A stretch of 64,000 nucleotides of DNA from Litoreibacter albidus. GTDB taxonomy: Bacteria; Pseudomonadota; Alphaproteobacteria; Rhodobacterales; Rhodobacteraceae. The stretch spans positions 62,001 through 126,000 of the forward strand of contig NZ_FNOI01000002.1 in the NCBI RefSeq assembly GCF_900107015.1, in the 5' to 3' direction. A model generated the notes under the pieces. That model searched no databases. It was not told where the DNA came from and was given only the letters and a program-made list of their open reading frames with translations. Of the stretch, positions 9,557 to 17,996 are shown in pieces (the stretch's first letter is position 1; each line of letters begins with the position of its first letter). Made by a program: the position numbers and the translations under genes.

Positions 9557-10554
9557 TTCAGGCGCGACACCACGTAATCGGCGAGGTCTCGCAGCATGTC
9601 TGTTAAATCGCCCTGTGGAACCACGTCCAACTCTCGCTTGGCCTTCTCCGCCCAAGCCAAAGCATCTTGCCGGGATTTTTCCAGCGACCCGTAGTTTTCA
9701 AGGAGCTGCAAAGCATGCTCCAGATCGCCGTCCTGTTGCTTGCCTTTTTCAATGGTCCGCACCCAGAAATCGCGATCCGCGTCGCCGCCCGTCGCAATCG
9801 CTTTGATCAACGGCAGAGTCAGTTTGCGCTCGCGGAAGTCGTCGCCCACGTTCTTGCCCGTCTTCGCCGTGTCACCCGCGAAGTCCAGGATGTCGTCGGC
9901 AATTTGGAAACTGACACCAAGGGCGTCCCCGTAGTTGTAGAATGCTTGCACGACGTCGGGCGCCGCGTCAGCGACCATTGCGCCAACCTCCGTCGCTGCA
10001 GAAAACAGCGCGGCGGTCTTGCCACGCACGACCTGTAGATAAACGTCTTCCGTCGTCGCAAGGTTTTGCGCGGCGGTAAGTTGCAACACTTCGCCCTCCG
10101 CAATGACCGCAGATGCGTTCGAAAGAACCTTCAGCACATCAAGGCGGCCAGCTTCAGTCATCAACTGGAACGAACGCGCGAAAAGGTAATCCCCGACCAA
10201 CACGGAGGACTTGTTGTCCCACAACAGGTTCGCCGCTGGGCGCCCGCGTCGTTGCTCGCTGCCATCAACAACATCATCATGTAGCAAGGTCGCCGTGTGA
10301 ATGAACTCTACCGTGGCGGCCAAGTGCACGTGGTACGGGCCCTCGTATCCGCAAATCCGCGCCGCGGCCAAAGTCATCATCGGACGAACACGCTTGCCGC
10401 CAGCCTCAACCAGATGCGCCGTCACTTCGGGTATGCGCGGCGCATGCTCCGACGCCATCCGCGCGCGAATGAGGGCGCCAACAGCCTCTAGATCATCTGC
10501 GAGCGCGGCTTGAAGGCGATCATGGGGTTTCACAGATGGGGTATCCAAACTCAT
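9553..10554 (-). CDS. polyprenyl (octaprenyl/decaprenyl-type) diphosphate synthase
   Basis: Trans-prenyltransferase making the long isoprenoid chain, probably for the ubiquinone side chain. The 333-residue chain has both aspartate-rich motifs: LLHDDVVDGSEQRRG and IADDILDFAGDT, plus GGKRVRPMM near the N-terminus for the isopentenyl diphosphate pocket. The ATG at 10554 (MSLDTPSVKPHDRL) is the family-like start although the frame is open further upstream. It ends convergently with ispE, overlapping by 3-4 bases. Chain length (C40 or C50) cannot be read from sequence alone. Confidence 0.93.
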   Translation of the reverse strand: MSLDTPSVKPHDRLQAALADDLEAVGALIRARMASEHAPRIPEVTAHLVEAGGKRVRPMMTLAAARICGYEGPYHVHLAATVEFIHTATLLHDDVVDGSEQRRGRPAANLLWDNKSSVLVGDYLFARSFQLMTEAGRLDVLKVLSNASAVIAEGEVLQLTAAQNLATTEDVYLQVVRGKTAALFSAATEVGAMVADAAPDVVQAFYNYGDALGVSFQIADDILDFAGDTAKTGKNVGDDFRERKLTLPLIKAIATGGDADRDFWVRTIEKGKQQDGDLEHALQLLENYGSLEKSRQDALAWAEKAKRELDVVPQGDLTDMLRDLADYVVSRLN

Positions 10555-10611
10555 AGTTAAGCTCCGTCTCGTGTCTCGACAAACGTGCTGGCCTGTCGTT
10601 AACTCTATCAC

Positions 10612-10827
10612 ATGAAAGAGCTTTTGCGCAGTAACGATCCGACGATCATCGCCTTCTCCCAAGCCCTGCTATCAGGGGAAGATATAAGCGTGTTCGAAAT
10701 GGACGTCCACATGAGTGTGCTAGAAGGGTCGGTTGGCATATTGCCGCGCCGCCTGATGGTTCGCGAGCAAGATCTATTCATGGCCCGCGCGATTCTTCGT
10801 GACAATGACATCCCACTGGATGGCTAA
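10612..10827 (+). CDS. DUF2007 small protein
   Basis: A 71-residue protein, MKELLRSNDPTIIAFSQALL onward, ending with DLFMARAILRDNDIPLDG. This fits DUF2007 (putative signal-transducing protein family), which is often found beside the tRNA methyltransferase gene as here. It lacks a signal peptide and membrane segments. Six bases separate it from the next ATG, so the two are probably cotranscribed. It is divergent from the polyprenyl synthase gene. Molecular role unknown. Confidence 0.8.
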   Translation: MKELLRSNDPTIIAFSQALLSGEDISVFEMDVHMSVLEGSVGILPRRLMVREQDLFMARAILRDNDIPLDG

Positions 10828-10832
10828 AAAGC

Positions 10833-11582
10833 ATGGGATTTCTGTCGAGCCAGTTAACACATGACGCATTTTTGGGGGGCAAGTTGCACCTGTGGCAACC
10901 CGTCAAAGGCTACAGAGCCGCGACCGATCCCGTCCTGCTGGCCGCCGCCTGCCCCGCCACAAAGGGCCAGAGCGTTCTGGAACTAGGCTGCGGCGTTGGC
11001 GCGGCCTCTTTGTGCTTACGCACGCGGGTCGATGTGGAGTTGAGCGGCGTCGAGTTGCAGTCCAGCTACGCGGTGCTGGCACGCCGTAACGCGTCGGAAG
11101 CGGGCTACGCGATGACTGTGGTTGATGCTGATCTTGCAAACCTTCCCGCCGACGTCCGCGCCCGTAGCTTCGACCACGTGATCTTGAACCCGCCCTATTA
11201 CGGCCCCGGCACCTCATCCCCGGACGCTGGCCGTGACAAGGCCCTGCGAGAGCAAACCGCATTGGCGACATGGGTTGATACGGCCCTACGGCGTGCAGGA
11301 CCAAAGGGCTGTGTCACCCTGATTCATCTGGCCGAACGGGTGGGTGATCTGATCGAATTGCTTAATCCGCGTGCGGGACTGATCGAAATAAAACCAATAG
11401 CAGCCAGAGCGGGGAAACCCGCCGGTCGCGTTTTGCTGCGCGCGCACAAAGGTCGCGCCTCCCGCAGCATTTTGCATAACCCCTTGGTCCTGCACGACGG
11501 GGCCCGTCATCTGCGTGATGGGGATGATTTCTCACAGGCCGCAACAGACATCTTGCGGCGCGGGAAACCCATCGAGTTTTAA
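10833..11582 (+). CDS. class I SAM methyltransferase, tRNA1(Val) (adenine-N6) type
   Basis: 249 residues. SAM-binding motif I is LELGCGVGAASLCL (about residues 49-62); the N6-adenine catalytic motif NPPYYGPG is near residue 119. The N-terminal segment HDAFLGGKLHLWQPVKGYRA and this NPPY motif are typical of the TrmN6/YfiC group that methylates A37 of tRNA(Val). Other N6-adenine or N5-glutamine targets share NPPY, so the substrate is inferred. It follows the DUF2007 gene by 5 bases. Confidence 0.85.
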   Translation: MGFLSSQLTHDAFLGGKLHLWQPVKGYRAATDPVLLAAACPATKGQSVLELGCGVGAASLCLRTRVDVELSGVELQSSYAVLARRNASEAGYAMTVVDADLANLPADVRARSFDHVILNPPYYGPGTSSPDAGRDKALREQTALATWVDTALRRAGPKGCVTLIHLAERVGDLIELLNPRAGLIEIKPIAARAGKPAGRVLLRAHKGRASRSILHNPLVLHDGARHLRDGDDFSQAATDILRRGKPIEF

Positions 11583-11677
11583 GGGATTTCGCCGCAGCGC
11601 CGCGACGCATTTCCGTGACATGATTCACAAGATGTGCTGCAATGGAGATCTAGACCACACATAAAGGAGTTATGCCC

Positions 11678-11842
11678 ATGACGATCAGTTCGCACCTTTC
11701 TGAGCTGAAACGCAAACACGATGCATTGTCTCAACGAGTGGAAGACGCACAGAAAAGCCCAGGTCTGGATGACTTGACTGTCGTTGATCTTAAGAAGCAG
11801 AAACTGCGCCTTAAGGAAGAAATTACCAAGTATTCGAACTAG
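11678..11842 (+). CDS. DUF465 (YdcH family) small protein
   Basis: A 54-residue, highly charged and helical protein: MTISSHLSELKRKHDALSQR, then LTVVDLKKQKLRLKEEI near the end. This is the DUF465 pattern, a short coiled-coil family of unknown function that is abundant in alphaproteobacteria. The start at 11678 is preferred over the in-frame ATG at 11672 because aaaggag at 11663-11669 then has 8-base spacing. Its TAG stop shares the bases CTAG with the stop of the convergent exporter gene. Confidence 0.85.
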   Translation: MTISSHLSELKRKHDALSQRVEDAQKSPGLDDLTVVDLKKQKLRLKEEITKYSN

Positions 11843-12705
11843 TTTCTATGTGACGCAAGCGCTGCCAATCCAGCACCGACTGCGATTAGAACCGCAGCCA
11901 GTAGCAATACGGTCGTCGCTTGCGCAACCCCTGCCGCAATCAGCACGCAGGTCGACAACAAGGGGGCGGCATATGATGCCGTCCCCAGCAGCTGGATGTC
12001 GCCCCGCTTCACGCCGATATCCCACAAGAAAAACGCCAACCCCACAGGCCCTAGACCCAATCCGATAACGGACAGCCAACTTACAGTGCTGCTTGGTATC
12101 ACCGTCTGCTCGAACATTACGTGTGCCAGCCCCGCGAGCCCCGCCGAGGCGAGGCAGAAGAAGGTCACAACCTCTGTGGGTACCTCCTTAAACCTGCGTG
12201 ACAATACGGAGTATCCCGACCAAGTGAGGGAGCAGCACACTGCCAATAAGTATCCCGGGACATATGACCACTGAAAGCCCGCGCCGCCCCGGGCGATGAT
12301 AAGCGCAGCACCGGCAAAAGATACAACCGCGCCGACAATATGCAGCGCCCTCAACCGCTCCCCCGGAAGCAGGCCAGAGAAAAGAACAATCAGAAGCGGC
12401 CAGAGATAGGCAATCAACCCCGCCTCCGCGGCAGGGGCCAGACGCAGCGCAGAGAAGTATAGCGCATGGTAGCCAAACAGCCCGCCAATACCCAACGCCC
12501 ACACGATGGGCGGCGTCGCACTGAGCGTCTCCATGACACCCCCGCGCCGCAGTGTGAAGAGCAGCCCAATCCCGCCACCTATGGCGAATGCCATGGCGCT
12601 CAGCTGAAAGGGCGGAACAGGGTCAGAGCCAACCGTCATAAGAGCCAGCAACGACCACAGCAATACAGCGCCGAAGCCGATGAGCGTGGCCGCTCGTCTA
12701 CTCAT
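11839..12705 (-). CDS. DMT-family exporter, YddG-like (aromatic amino acids)
   Basis: A 288-residue inner-membrane protein with about ten hydrophobic helices and two EamA-like halves. The N-terminus MSRRAATLIGFGAVLLWS matches the YddG branch of the drug/metabolite transporter superfamily, which exports aromatic amino acids and analogues. Substrate assignment is by resemblance only. The ATG at 12705 has an aagggg ribosome binding site; the long N-terminal extension of the open frame is rejected because it lacks family similarity and crosses the terminator hairpin of phaB. Confidence 0.85.
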   Translation of the reverse strand: MSRRAATLIGFGAVLLWSLLALMTVGSDPVPPFQLSAMAFAIGGGIGLLFTLRRGGVMETLSATPPIVWALGIGGLFGYHALYFSALRLAPAAEAGLIAYLWPLLIVLFSGLLPGERLRALHIVGAVVSFAGAALIIARGGAGFQWSYVPGYLLAVCCSLTWSGYSVLSRRFKEVPTEVVTFFCLASAGLAGLAHVMFEQTVIPSSTVSWLSVIGLGLGPVGLAFFLWDIGVKRGDIQLLGTASYAAPLLSTCVLIAAGVAQATTVLLLAAVLIAVGAGLAALASHRN

Positions 12706-12754
12706 TGGAACCCCTTCGCGTTGCAGCCACCGTGGCCGGTTTTGCATAGCAACG

Positions 12755-12783
12755 AAAAAGGCCGGTGCGCAATGACACCGGCC
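12755..12783 (-). terminator. rho-independent terminator after phaB
   Basis: ggccggtg (12760-12767) and caccggcc (12776-12783) form a perfect 8-bp stem with an 8-base loop. On the minus strand the stem is followed by TTTTT, a textbook terminator 29 bases after the phaB stop. Confidence 0.85.
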
Positions 12784-12811
12784 TCTTTGCCGTAAGTGAA
12801 GCGGCGTCGGC

Positions 12812-13537
12812 CTAAGCCATGTACTGCCCGCCGTTGGCGGAAACGGTTGAGCCGGTGATAAAACCCGCATCGTCTGACGCCAAGAATACCACCGTCCGCG
12901 CGATCTCTTCAGGCTCACCTAGGCGGCCCACTGGAATCTGCGGCAAAATCACGTCGTTCATGACCTTTTCAGGGATAGTGCTCATCATCTCGGTGTTGAT
13001 GTACCCTGGGCAAATGACGTTCACGGTGATGCCAGCCCGCGCACCCTCTTGAGCCAAGGCTTTGGTGAAGCCGATGTCCCCAGCCTTTGCTGCCGCGTAG
13101 TTGCTTTGCGCAAACTGGCCCTTCTGCCCGTTGATAGAGCTGATGGTGATGACCCGCCCGAATTTCCGCTCGCGCATGCCAGGCCAGATCGGGTGGGTCA
13201 TGTTGAACACGCCCGACAGGTTGGTGTTCATCACTTCAGACCATTGCTGAGGTGTCATCTTATGGAACGGCGCATCGCGCGTGATGCCTGCGTTGTTCAC
13301 CAGAACCTCCACCGGACCCAAATCGGCCTCGACTTGGGATATCCCAGCAGCGCAGGCTTCGTAGTCTGCTACGTCCCATTTGTAGGTTTTGATGCCGGTT
13401 TCAGCGGTGAACGCCGCGGCTTTTTCGTCGTTTCCGGCATAGGTGGCCGCGACGGAGTACCCAGCAGCCTTTAGGGCTTTGGAAATAGCAGCGCCGATGC
13501 CGCGCGATCCTCCGGTAACAAGTGCAACACGGGACAT
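12812..13537 (-). CDS. phaB: acetoacetyl-CoA reductase
   Basis: NADPH-dependent reduction of acetoacetyl-CoA to (R)-3-hydroxybutyryl-CoA, the second step of polyhydroxybutyrate synthesis. The 241-residue SDR starts MSRVALVTGGSRGIGAAIS. It has the catalytic serine in TISSINGQKGQ, the YAAAK active site and VCPGYINTEM. C-terminal TGSTVSANGGQYMA is the signature of this enzyme. The start at 13537 has a gaggagg ribosome binding site. It lies 85 bases downstream of phaA, with a hairpin between the two. Confidence 0.96.
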   Translation of the reverse strand: MSRVALVTGGSRGIGAAISKALKAAGYSVAATYAGNDEKAAAFTAETGIKTYKWDVADYEACAAGISQVEADLGPVEVLVNNAGITRDAPFHKMTPQQWSEVMNTNLSGVFNMTHPIWPGMRERKFGRVITISSINGQKGQFAQSNYAAAKAGDIGFTKALAQEGARAGITVNVICPGYINTEMMSTIPEKVMNDVILPQIPVGRLGEPEEIARTVVFLASDDAGFITGSTVSANGGQYMA

Positions 13538-13582
13538 GTGATTCCTCCTCAATCAATTAGGTAATTTTGTATCTAAAACAGT

Positions 13583-13613
13583 TTAGGTTGCGCAATTTTC
13601 GTGCGCAACCTAA
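13583..13613 (-). terminator. hairpin between phaA and phaB
   Basis: ttaggttgcgca (13583-13594) and tgcgcaacctaa (13602-13613) form a perfect 12-bp stem with a 7-base loop, 10 bases after the phaA stop. The minus strand continues ACTGTTTT. It may terminate or attenuate transcription between the two genes and so set their relative expression. Confidence 0.7.
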
Positions 13614-13622
13614 TTTAACCTA

Positions 13623-14798
13623 TCAATCGCGTTCTACGCAGACAGCAACGCCCATGCCGCCACCGATACACAGAGTCGCGAGGCCTTTCTTGGCATCACG
13701 GCGCTGCATTTCAAACAGCAGCGTGTTCAGCACACGACAACCGGAAGCCCCGATCGGGTGTCCAATCGCGATTGCGCCACCGTTGACGTTTACAATCTCC
13801 GGATCCCAGCCCATGTCCTTGTTCACCGCGCACGCTTGCGCTGCGAAGGCTTCATTCGCCTCGACCAAGTCCAAGTCGGACGCCTTCCATCCAGCTTTCT
13901 CAAGCGCTTTGCGGGACGCGTAAATCGGGCCAACGCCCATGATCGACGGATCCAAGCCTGCGGTGGCGTAGCTCACGATGCGCGCCAAGGGCTGCAAACC
14001 TCGCCTTTCAGCATTGTCGGCACTCATCAGCAAAGTCGCCGCCGCGCCGTCATTCAGGCCAGACGCGTTTGCCGCCGTCACGGAACCGTCCTTAGTGAAC
14101 GCGGGGCGCAGTTTTGCCATAGCGTCCATTGTTGCGCCGTGCCGGATGTATTCATCCTGATCCATCGTGATGTCGCCCTTGCGGGTCTTGATCGTGAAAG
14201 CCGCGATCTCATCTGCGAATTTTCCAGCTTTCTGTGCGGCTTCGGCTTTGTTTTGCGATGCTACCGCAAACTCGTCCTGCATCTCACGGCTGATCTGCCA
14301 TTGGTCCGCAACATTTTCTGCGGTCTGGCCCATGTGATAACCATTGAAGGCATCCCACAACCCGTCGCGGATCATGCTGTCGATGTACTTCATGTCGCCC
14401 ATTTTCTGGCCTTGGCGCAGGTTCGCAACATGCGGACTCATCGACATGTTTTCCTGACCGCCTGCGACCACAATATCAGCGTCCCCCAGCATGATGTGCT
14501 GCGCACCGAGCGCCACGGCACGAAGCCCCGACCCGCACACTTGGTTGATGCCCCAAGCAGACGCCTCTTTCGGCAGACCTGCATTGATATGTGCTTGGCG
14601 CGCAGGGTTTTGCCCTTGGCCGCCGGTGAGCACCTGACCGAGGATTGTCTCGGAAACCTCCGCCTTATCGACGCCTGCGCGCTCGACCACTGCTTCGATG
14701 ACAGCAGCTCCTAAATCATGCGCGGGGGTGTTGGCAAAAGAGCCGAGAAAACTACCGACACCTGTGCGGGCAGCTGAGGCGATTACGACATTGGTCAT
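13623..14798 (-). CDS. phaA: acetyl-CoA C-acetyltransferase (beta-ketothiolase)
   Basis: Condenses two acetyl-CoA to acetoacetyl-CoA for polyhydroxybutyrate synthesis; reversible. The 391-residue thiolase has the nucleophilic cysteine in [15 protein letters not shown], the histidine motif [10 protein letters not shown] and the second cysteine in [15 protein letters not shown]. ATGs occur at 14804 and 14798; the latter is chosen because aggaaagga then has a normal spacing. Followed by phaB. The leader carries a long inverted repeat (14814-14861). Confidence 0.96.
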   Translation of the reverse strand: MTNVVIASAARTGVGSFLGSFANTPAHDLGAAVIEAVVERAGVDKAEVSETILGQVLTGGQGQNPARQAHINAGLPKEASAWGINQVCGSGLRAVALGAQHIMLGDADIVVAGGQENMSMSPHVANLRQGQKMGDMKYIDSMIRDGLWDAFNGYHMGQTAENVADQWQISREMQDEFAVASQNKAEAAQKAGKFADEIAAFTIKTRKGDITMDQDEYIRHGATMDAMAKLRPAFTKDGSVTAANASGLNDGAAATLLMSADNAERRGLQPLARIVSYATAGLDPSIMGVGPIYASRKALEKAGWKASDLDLVEANEAFAAQACAVNKDMGWDPEIVNVNGGAIAIGHPIGASGCRVLNTLLFEMQRRDAKKGLATLCIGGGMGVAVCVERD

Positions 14799-14813
14799 GA
14801 GCATTCCTTTCCT

Positions 14814-14861
14814 ACGGTCGGTGTGTCTCTGCTTGCCAGAGCACTGGATTTGACCGACCGT
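14814..14861 (-). repeat. nested inverted repeat in the phaA leader
   Basis: acggtcggt (14814-14822) pairs with accgaccgt (14853-14861), and inside it ctctg (14827-14831) pairs with cagag (14837-14841). It lies 16 bases upstream of the phaA ATG. It could be an operator or a leader hairpin in the phaA mRNA. Confidence 0.55.
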
Positions 14862-14961
14862 GTATTGCTAAGCGTTTAGCTGGCTTACGTGGCGTATACG
14901 ATTGGACAGGGTGTCTCACATTTTTGCAAGTGCCAAGATGGGCACCGGTTAGGGAGAGGAG

Positions 14962-15789
14962 TTAGCCGAAGTGTGATCGCTGAACGGGGCCGCGCCCCAA
15001 TTCCCAAGGCTTGGCCACGGCGGGCACGCCAAAAAGGTAGCCTTGCAGGCAATCGATACCAGCCTCTGCCAGATACTCCGCTTCCTCTATGGCCTCCACG
15101 CCTTCGGCGACAGTGAACATATCAAACTGCTGCGCGATTGAGACGAGGGCCTGCATCAAAACCTGATTGTCAGAATCTACGTCAATGTGTCGCGCGAAGC
15201 TGGTGTCGATTTTGACAATATCGAAGTAGAAGTCCCTGAAATGGCGGAACGCGGTGTAGCCAGCACCGAAATCATCAAGCGCGAAGGAGATACCGCGCCG
15301 CTGCATACGCGCCATGAAATCTGCGACCAGATCAGGCATAAGCAGGGCGGAAGATTCGGTGATCTCAATAATTAACCGCTCCCCCACAGTTGGGTCGCGG
15401 AACAAGCCACGCTCTAAGGCTAGTTCCCAAAGCGGGTGACCGATGGAGCGGGGAGACATATTGATCGACAGCCGCAGCCTTGGTTCTTGGATCAAGCTCT
15501 TGATCCCCAGCTCCACAGCGAGGCAATCAATCATACGCCCTTCCTCTCGGGGCTCCACCGTCTCGATAAACTCCTTCGCTGGAATGATCCGGCCGGTGTC
15601 GTCCAAGACACGGATTAACCCCTCGTAGAACGCCACCACGCTCGCATCCGCTGATTTTACGATCGGCTGATATGCCAACAATACGTCTCGCTTACGCAAC
15701 GCGCGGCGCACCATATCAAGTGTTTGGCTATCCCGTTGGGCGATGGCGGCGGACAGCGGACTGCCTGCTGAATGTTGATCGAATGACAT
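14962..15789 (-). CDS. EAL-domain protein (probable cyclic-di-GMP phosphodiesterase)
   Basis: A 275-residue protein that is almost only an EAL domain; no GGDEF, PAS or membrane segment is visible. The signature is EGL in FYEGLIRV rather than EAL. The other ligand and catalytic positions appear present: N in SINMSP, E in IEITES, the DD pair in ALDDFGAGY, K in VKIDTS, E in VAEGVEA and Q in CLQGYLFG. Hydrolysis of c-di-GMP is therefore plausible. It is divergent from tag. A direct repeat GTTCCAAT x2, 11 bases apart, sits in the shared upstream region. Confidence 0.88.
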   Translation of the reverse strand: MSFDQHSAGSPLSAAIAQRDSQTLDMVRRALRKRDVLLAYQPIVKSADASVVAFYEGLIRVLDDTGRIIPAKEFIETVEPREEGRMIDCLAVELGIKSLIQEPRLRLSINMSPRSIGHPLWELALERGLFRDPTVGERLIIEITESSALLMPDLVADFMARMQRRGISFALDDFGAGYTAFRHFRDFYFDIVKIDTSFARHIDVDSDNQVLMQALVSIAQQFDMFTVAEGVEAIEEAEYLAEAGIDCLQGYLFGVPAVAKPWELGRGPVQRSHFG

Positions 15790-15851
15790 GCGTGACTGCG
15801 CCCTTTTTGGTCACTGAGTCCTAGGGCTTAGGGACTTAAGCGTGCGTTAAA

Positions 15852-15870
15852 GTTCCAATTTTGTTCCAAT
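15852..15870. repeat. tandem GTTCCAAT repeat between the EAL gene and tag
   Basis: GTTCCAAT occurs at 15852-15859 and 15863-15870, spaced 11 bases apart (one helical turn), in the 133-base divergent intergenic region. It could be a regulator binding site; no protein can be assigned. Confidence 0.4.
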
Positions 15871-15922
15871 CAAGGTAAAGAACGTCTCAACTTTGCAAGC
15901 CTTTGAAATGAGGGGAACACCT

Positions 15923-16495
15923 ATGGAAAACCGATGCGGCTGGTGTGGCACCGAAGAAATTTACACAAATTATCACGACACAGAGTGGGGTGTGCCCGAA
16001 TATGACAGCCGCGCCTTATGGGAAAAGCTGATCTTGGACGGCTTCCAAGCGGGGTTAAGCTGGATCACGATCTTGAAGAAAAGAGAGGTTTTTCGAGAGG
16101 CCTTTGAAGGGTTTGATCCAAATATTATCGCGAGCTGGGGCGAGGCTGATGTCAACCGCCTGCTACAGAACGCGGGCATCGTGCGCCATCGTGGAAAGAT
16201 CGAAGCCACCATCGGCAACGCACGGGCGTGGCAAAAGATCGAGCAACGCGAAGGCTTTGACACATATCTTTGGAAATACTTTGACGGAAAACCGCTGCAA
16301 AACGAGTTCGAAACCCTAAGTGACGTGCCTGGGTTTACCCCGCTTAGCACCCAAATCTCGAAAGACTTAAAGAAAGAAGGGTTCCGCTTTTGCGGCCCGA
16401 CAATCGTCTACGCCTTCGCCCAAGCCTGCGGGCTGGTCAACGATCACCTCGTGACCTGCCCGCGGCACAGAGAGGTCAAAGAGCTCGCGCGTTAG
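15923..16495 (+). CDS. tag: DNA-3-methyladenine glycosylase I
   Basis: Excises 3-methyladenine from alkylated DNA in base-excision repair. The 190-residue product begins MENRCGWCG. It keeps the zinc-snap ligands C5, H18 (YHDTEWG), H175 and C179 (NDHLVTCPRH), and the characteristic LILDGFQAGLSWITILKKR. The ATG at 15923 follows gagggg and matches the family N-terminus, whereas an upstream in-frame ATG would add 10 residues without similarity. It ends convergently with gnd, overlapping by 4 bases. Confidence 0.96.
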   Translation: MENRCGWCGTEEIYTNYHDTEWGVPEYDSRALWEKLILDGFQAGLSWITILKKREVFREAFEGFDPNIIASWGEADVNRLLQNAGIVRHRGKIEATIGNARAWQKIEQREGFDTYLWKYFDGKPLQNEFETLSDVPGFTPLSTQISKDLKKEGFRFCGPTIVYAFAQACGLVNDHLVTCPRHREVKELAR

Positions 16496-17898
16496 GATCC
16501 CCACGGGCCGTGGTGCGCCCCGTCTTTATCTGTCCGCTCGAAACTATGCGCGCCGAAAAAGTCGCGTTGCGCTTGGATCATGTTTGCGGTGGAACGGCCC
16601 GTTCGCATTGCGTCGTAATACGCCAACCCAGCTGACAAGGCTGGCACCTGCAAGCCGTGGGTGATTGCAGTGGCCACGACCTTACGAAGGGCTGGCGCAC
16701 TGCGCTCGATCAACTCAGAGAAGAACGGCGCAAACATCAGGTTGTCTTGCGGCGCCGCAGTCAAAGCATCAGCCATGTCGTTCAGCATGGTGGAGCGGAT
16801 GATACAGCCTTCGCGCCAGACCCGTGCGATTTCGGGCATGGGTAGATCCCATTCGAATTCTGCACTTGCCGCATTCAGCAAGTGAAAGCCCTGCGCATAG
16901 CACATGATTTTGCCCGCGATCAGGGCCTGCTCCAAATCGTCACGGCTTAGCGCGCCGGACGCCAGCTCTACCGGCGCGGCGCCAAACATCGCCTCGCCAC
17001 GTTCGCGCTCCGACTTCATGGCGGATAGGTTACGTGCGGCAACCGCCGCCTCGATCACGGGCACGGGCGCGCCTAGGTGCTGCGCTTCAATTACGGTCCA
17101 CCGGCCGGTCCCCTTCTGGCCCGCACGGTCCAGAATTATGTCGAGCACAGCATTACCGCTTTCAGCATCGGTCGCCGCCGCCACCTTGCCGGAAATTTCA
17201 ATTAAGTAAGACTGTAGCGCCCCTTTGTTCCATTCTTCAAACGCCCCCGCGCAGGTTGCCGCTGATGCCCCCTGCCCGTCGCGCATGATCCCGTAAACCT
17301 CGGCGATCATTTGCATGTCGGCGTATTCAATGCCGTTATGAACGGCTTTAACGAAATGCCCTGCGCCACCTTGCCCCATCCACGTCGCACAGGCGGTGCC
17401 TTCGTAATCTGCCGCGATGGCGGTCAGGATGTGGGACACTTGCGCCCAAGCTTCCTTGCGTCCGCCGCCCATGATGGACGGGCCATGGCGCGCGCCTTCT
17501 TCACCGCCCGACACGCCAATGCCAAGAAACGGCACGCCGTCGGCCTCAGCCTGTGCCGCGCGCGCTTCGGTGTCACGGAAGTTGGCGTTGCCCGCGTCGA
17601 TGATGAGATCGTCCTTGCCAAGCAAGGGGCGCAACGCCGCGATTTGCTGGTCGACCGCCGCGCCAGCCGGTACCATCAAAATAATAGCGCGCGGCTCCGC
17701 GATGGAGGCGACCAAGTCTTCCAGCGTGCTACATGGGGTGATGCGTTCCGCCAGTTCACCCGCTTCAGCATGAAACTCGTCGGTGCGGGCGGTGGTGCGG
17801 TTAAACACCGAAATAGCAAAGCCCTTTTCAGCTATGTTCAGGGAGAGCATAGCCCCCATCGTTCCAAGTCCGATTAGGCCAATTTCAGATTTCGACAT
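16492..17898 (-). CDS. gnd: 6-phosphogluconate dehydrogenase, decarboxylating
   Basis: Oxidises 6-phosphogluconate to ribulose 5-phosphate with NADP+ in the oxidative pentose phosphate pathway. The 468-residue length is typical. Rossmann motif IGLIGLGTMGAMLSLN is at the N-terminus; substrate-site motifs GVSGGEEGARHGPSIMGGG and GAGHFVKAVHNGIEYADMQ include the catalytic lysine; the C-terminus has RAQRDFFGAHSFER. It is a single gene, divergent from the MATE transporter gene. Confidence 0.97.
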   Translation of the reverse strand: MSKSEIGLIGLGTMGAMLSLNIAEKGFAISVFNRTTARTDEFHAEAGELAERITPCSTLEDLVASIAEPRAIILMVPAGAAVDQQIAALRPLLGKDDLIIDAGNANFRDTEARAAQAEADGVPFLGIGVSGGEEGARHGPSIMGGGRKEAWAQVSHILTAIAADYEGTACATWMGQGGAGHFVKAVHNGIEYADMQMIAEVYGIMRDGQGASAATCAGAFEEWNKGALQSYLIEISGKVAAATDAESGNAVLDIILDRAGQKGTGRWTVIEAQHLGAPVPVIEAAVAARNLSAMKSERERGEAMFGAAPVELASGALSRDDLEQALIAGKIMCYAQGFHLLNAASAEFEWDLPMPEIARVWREGCIIRSTMLNDMADALTAAPQDNLMFAPFFSELIERSAPALRKVVATAITHGLQVPALSAGLAYYDAMRTGRSTANMIQAQRDFFGAHSFERTDKDGAHHGPWGS

Positions 17899-17996
17899 TG
17901 CAATGTTCTCCCCAGTCTGGCTTCATCTGTTATCGCTAACGATCCAAGGCGTCAAATCCAACCCTAACCAGAGCCTGCCAGTTATCCGGAGCCCCC

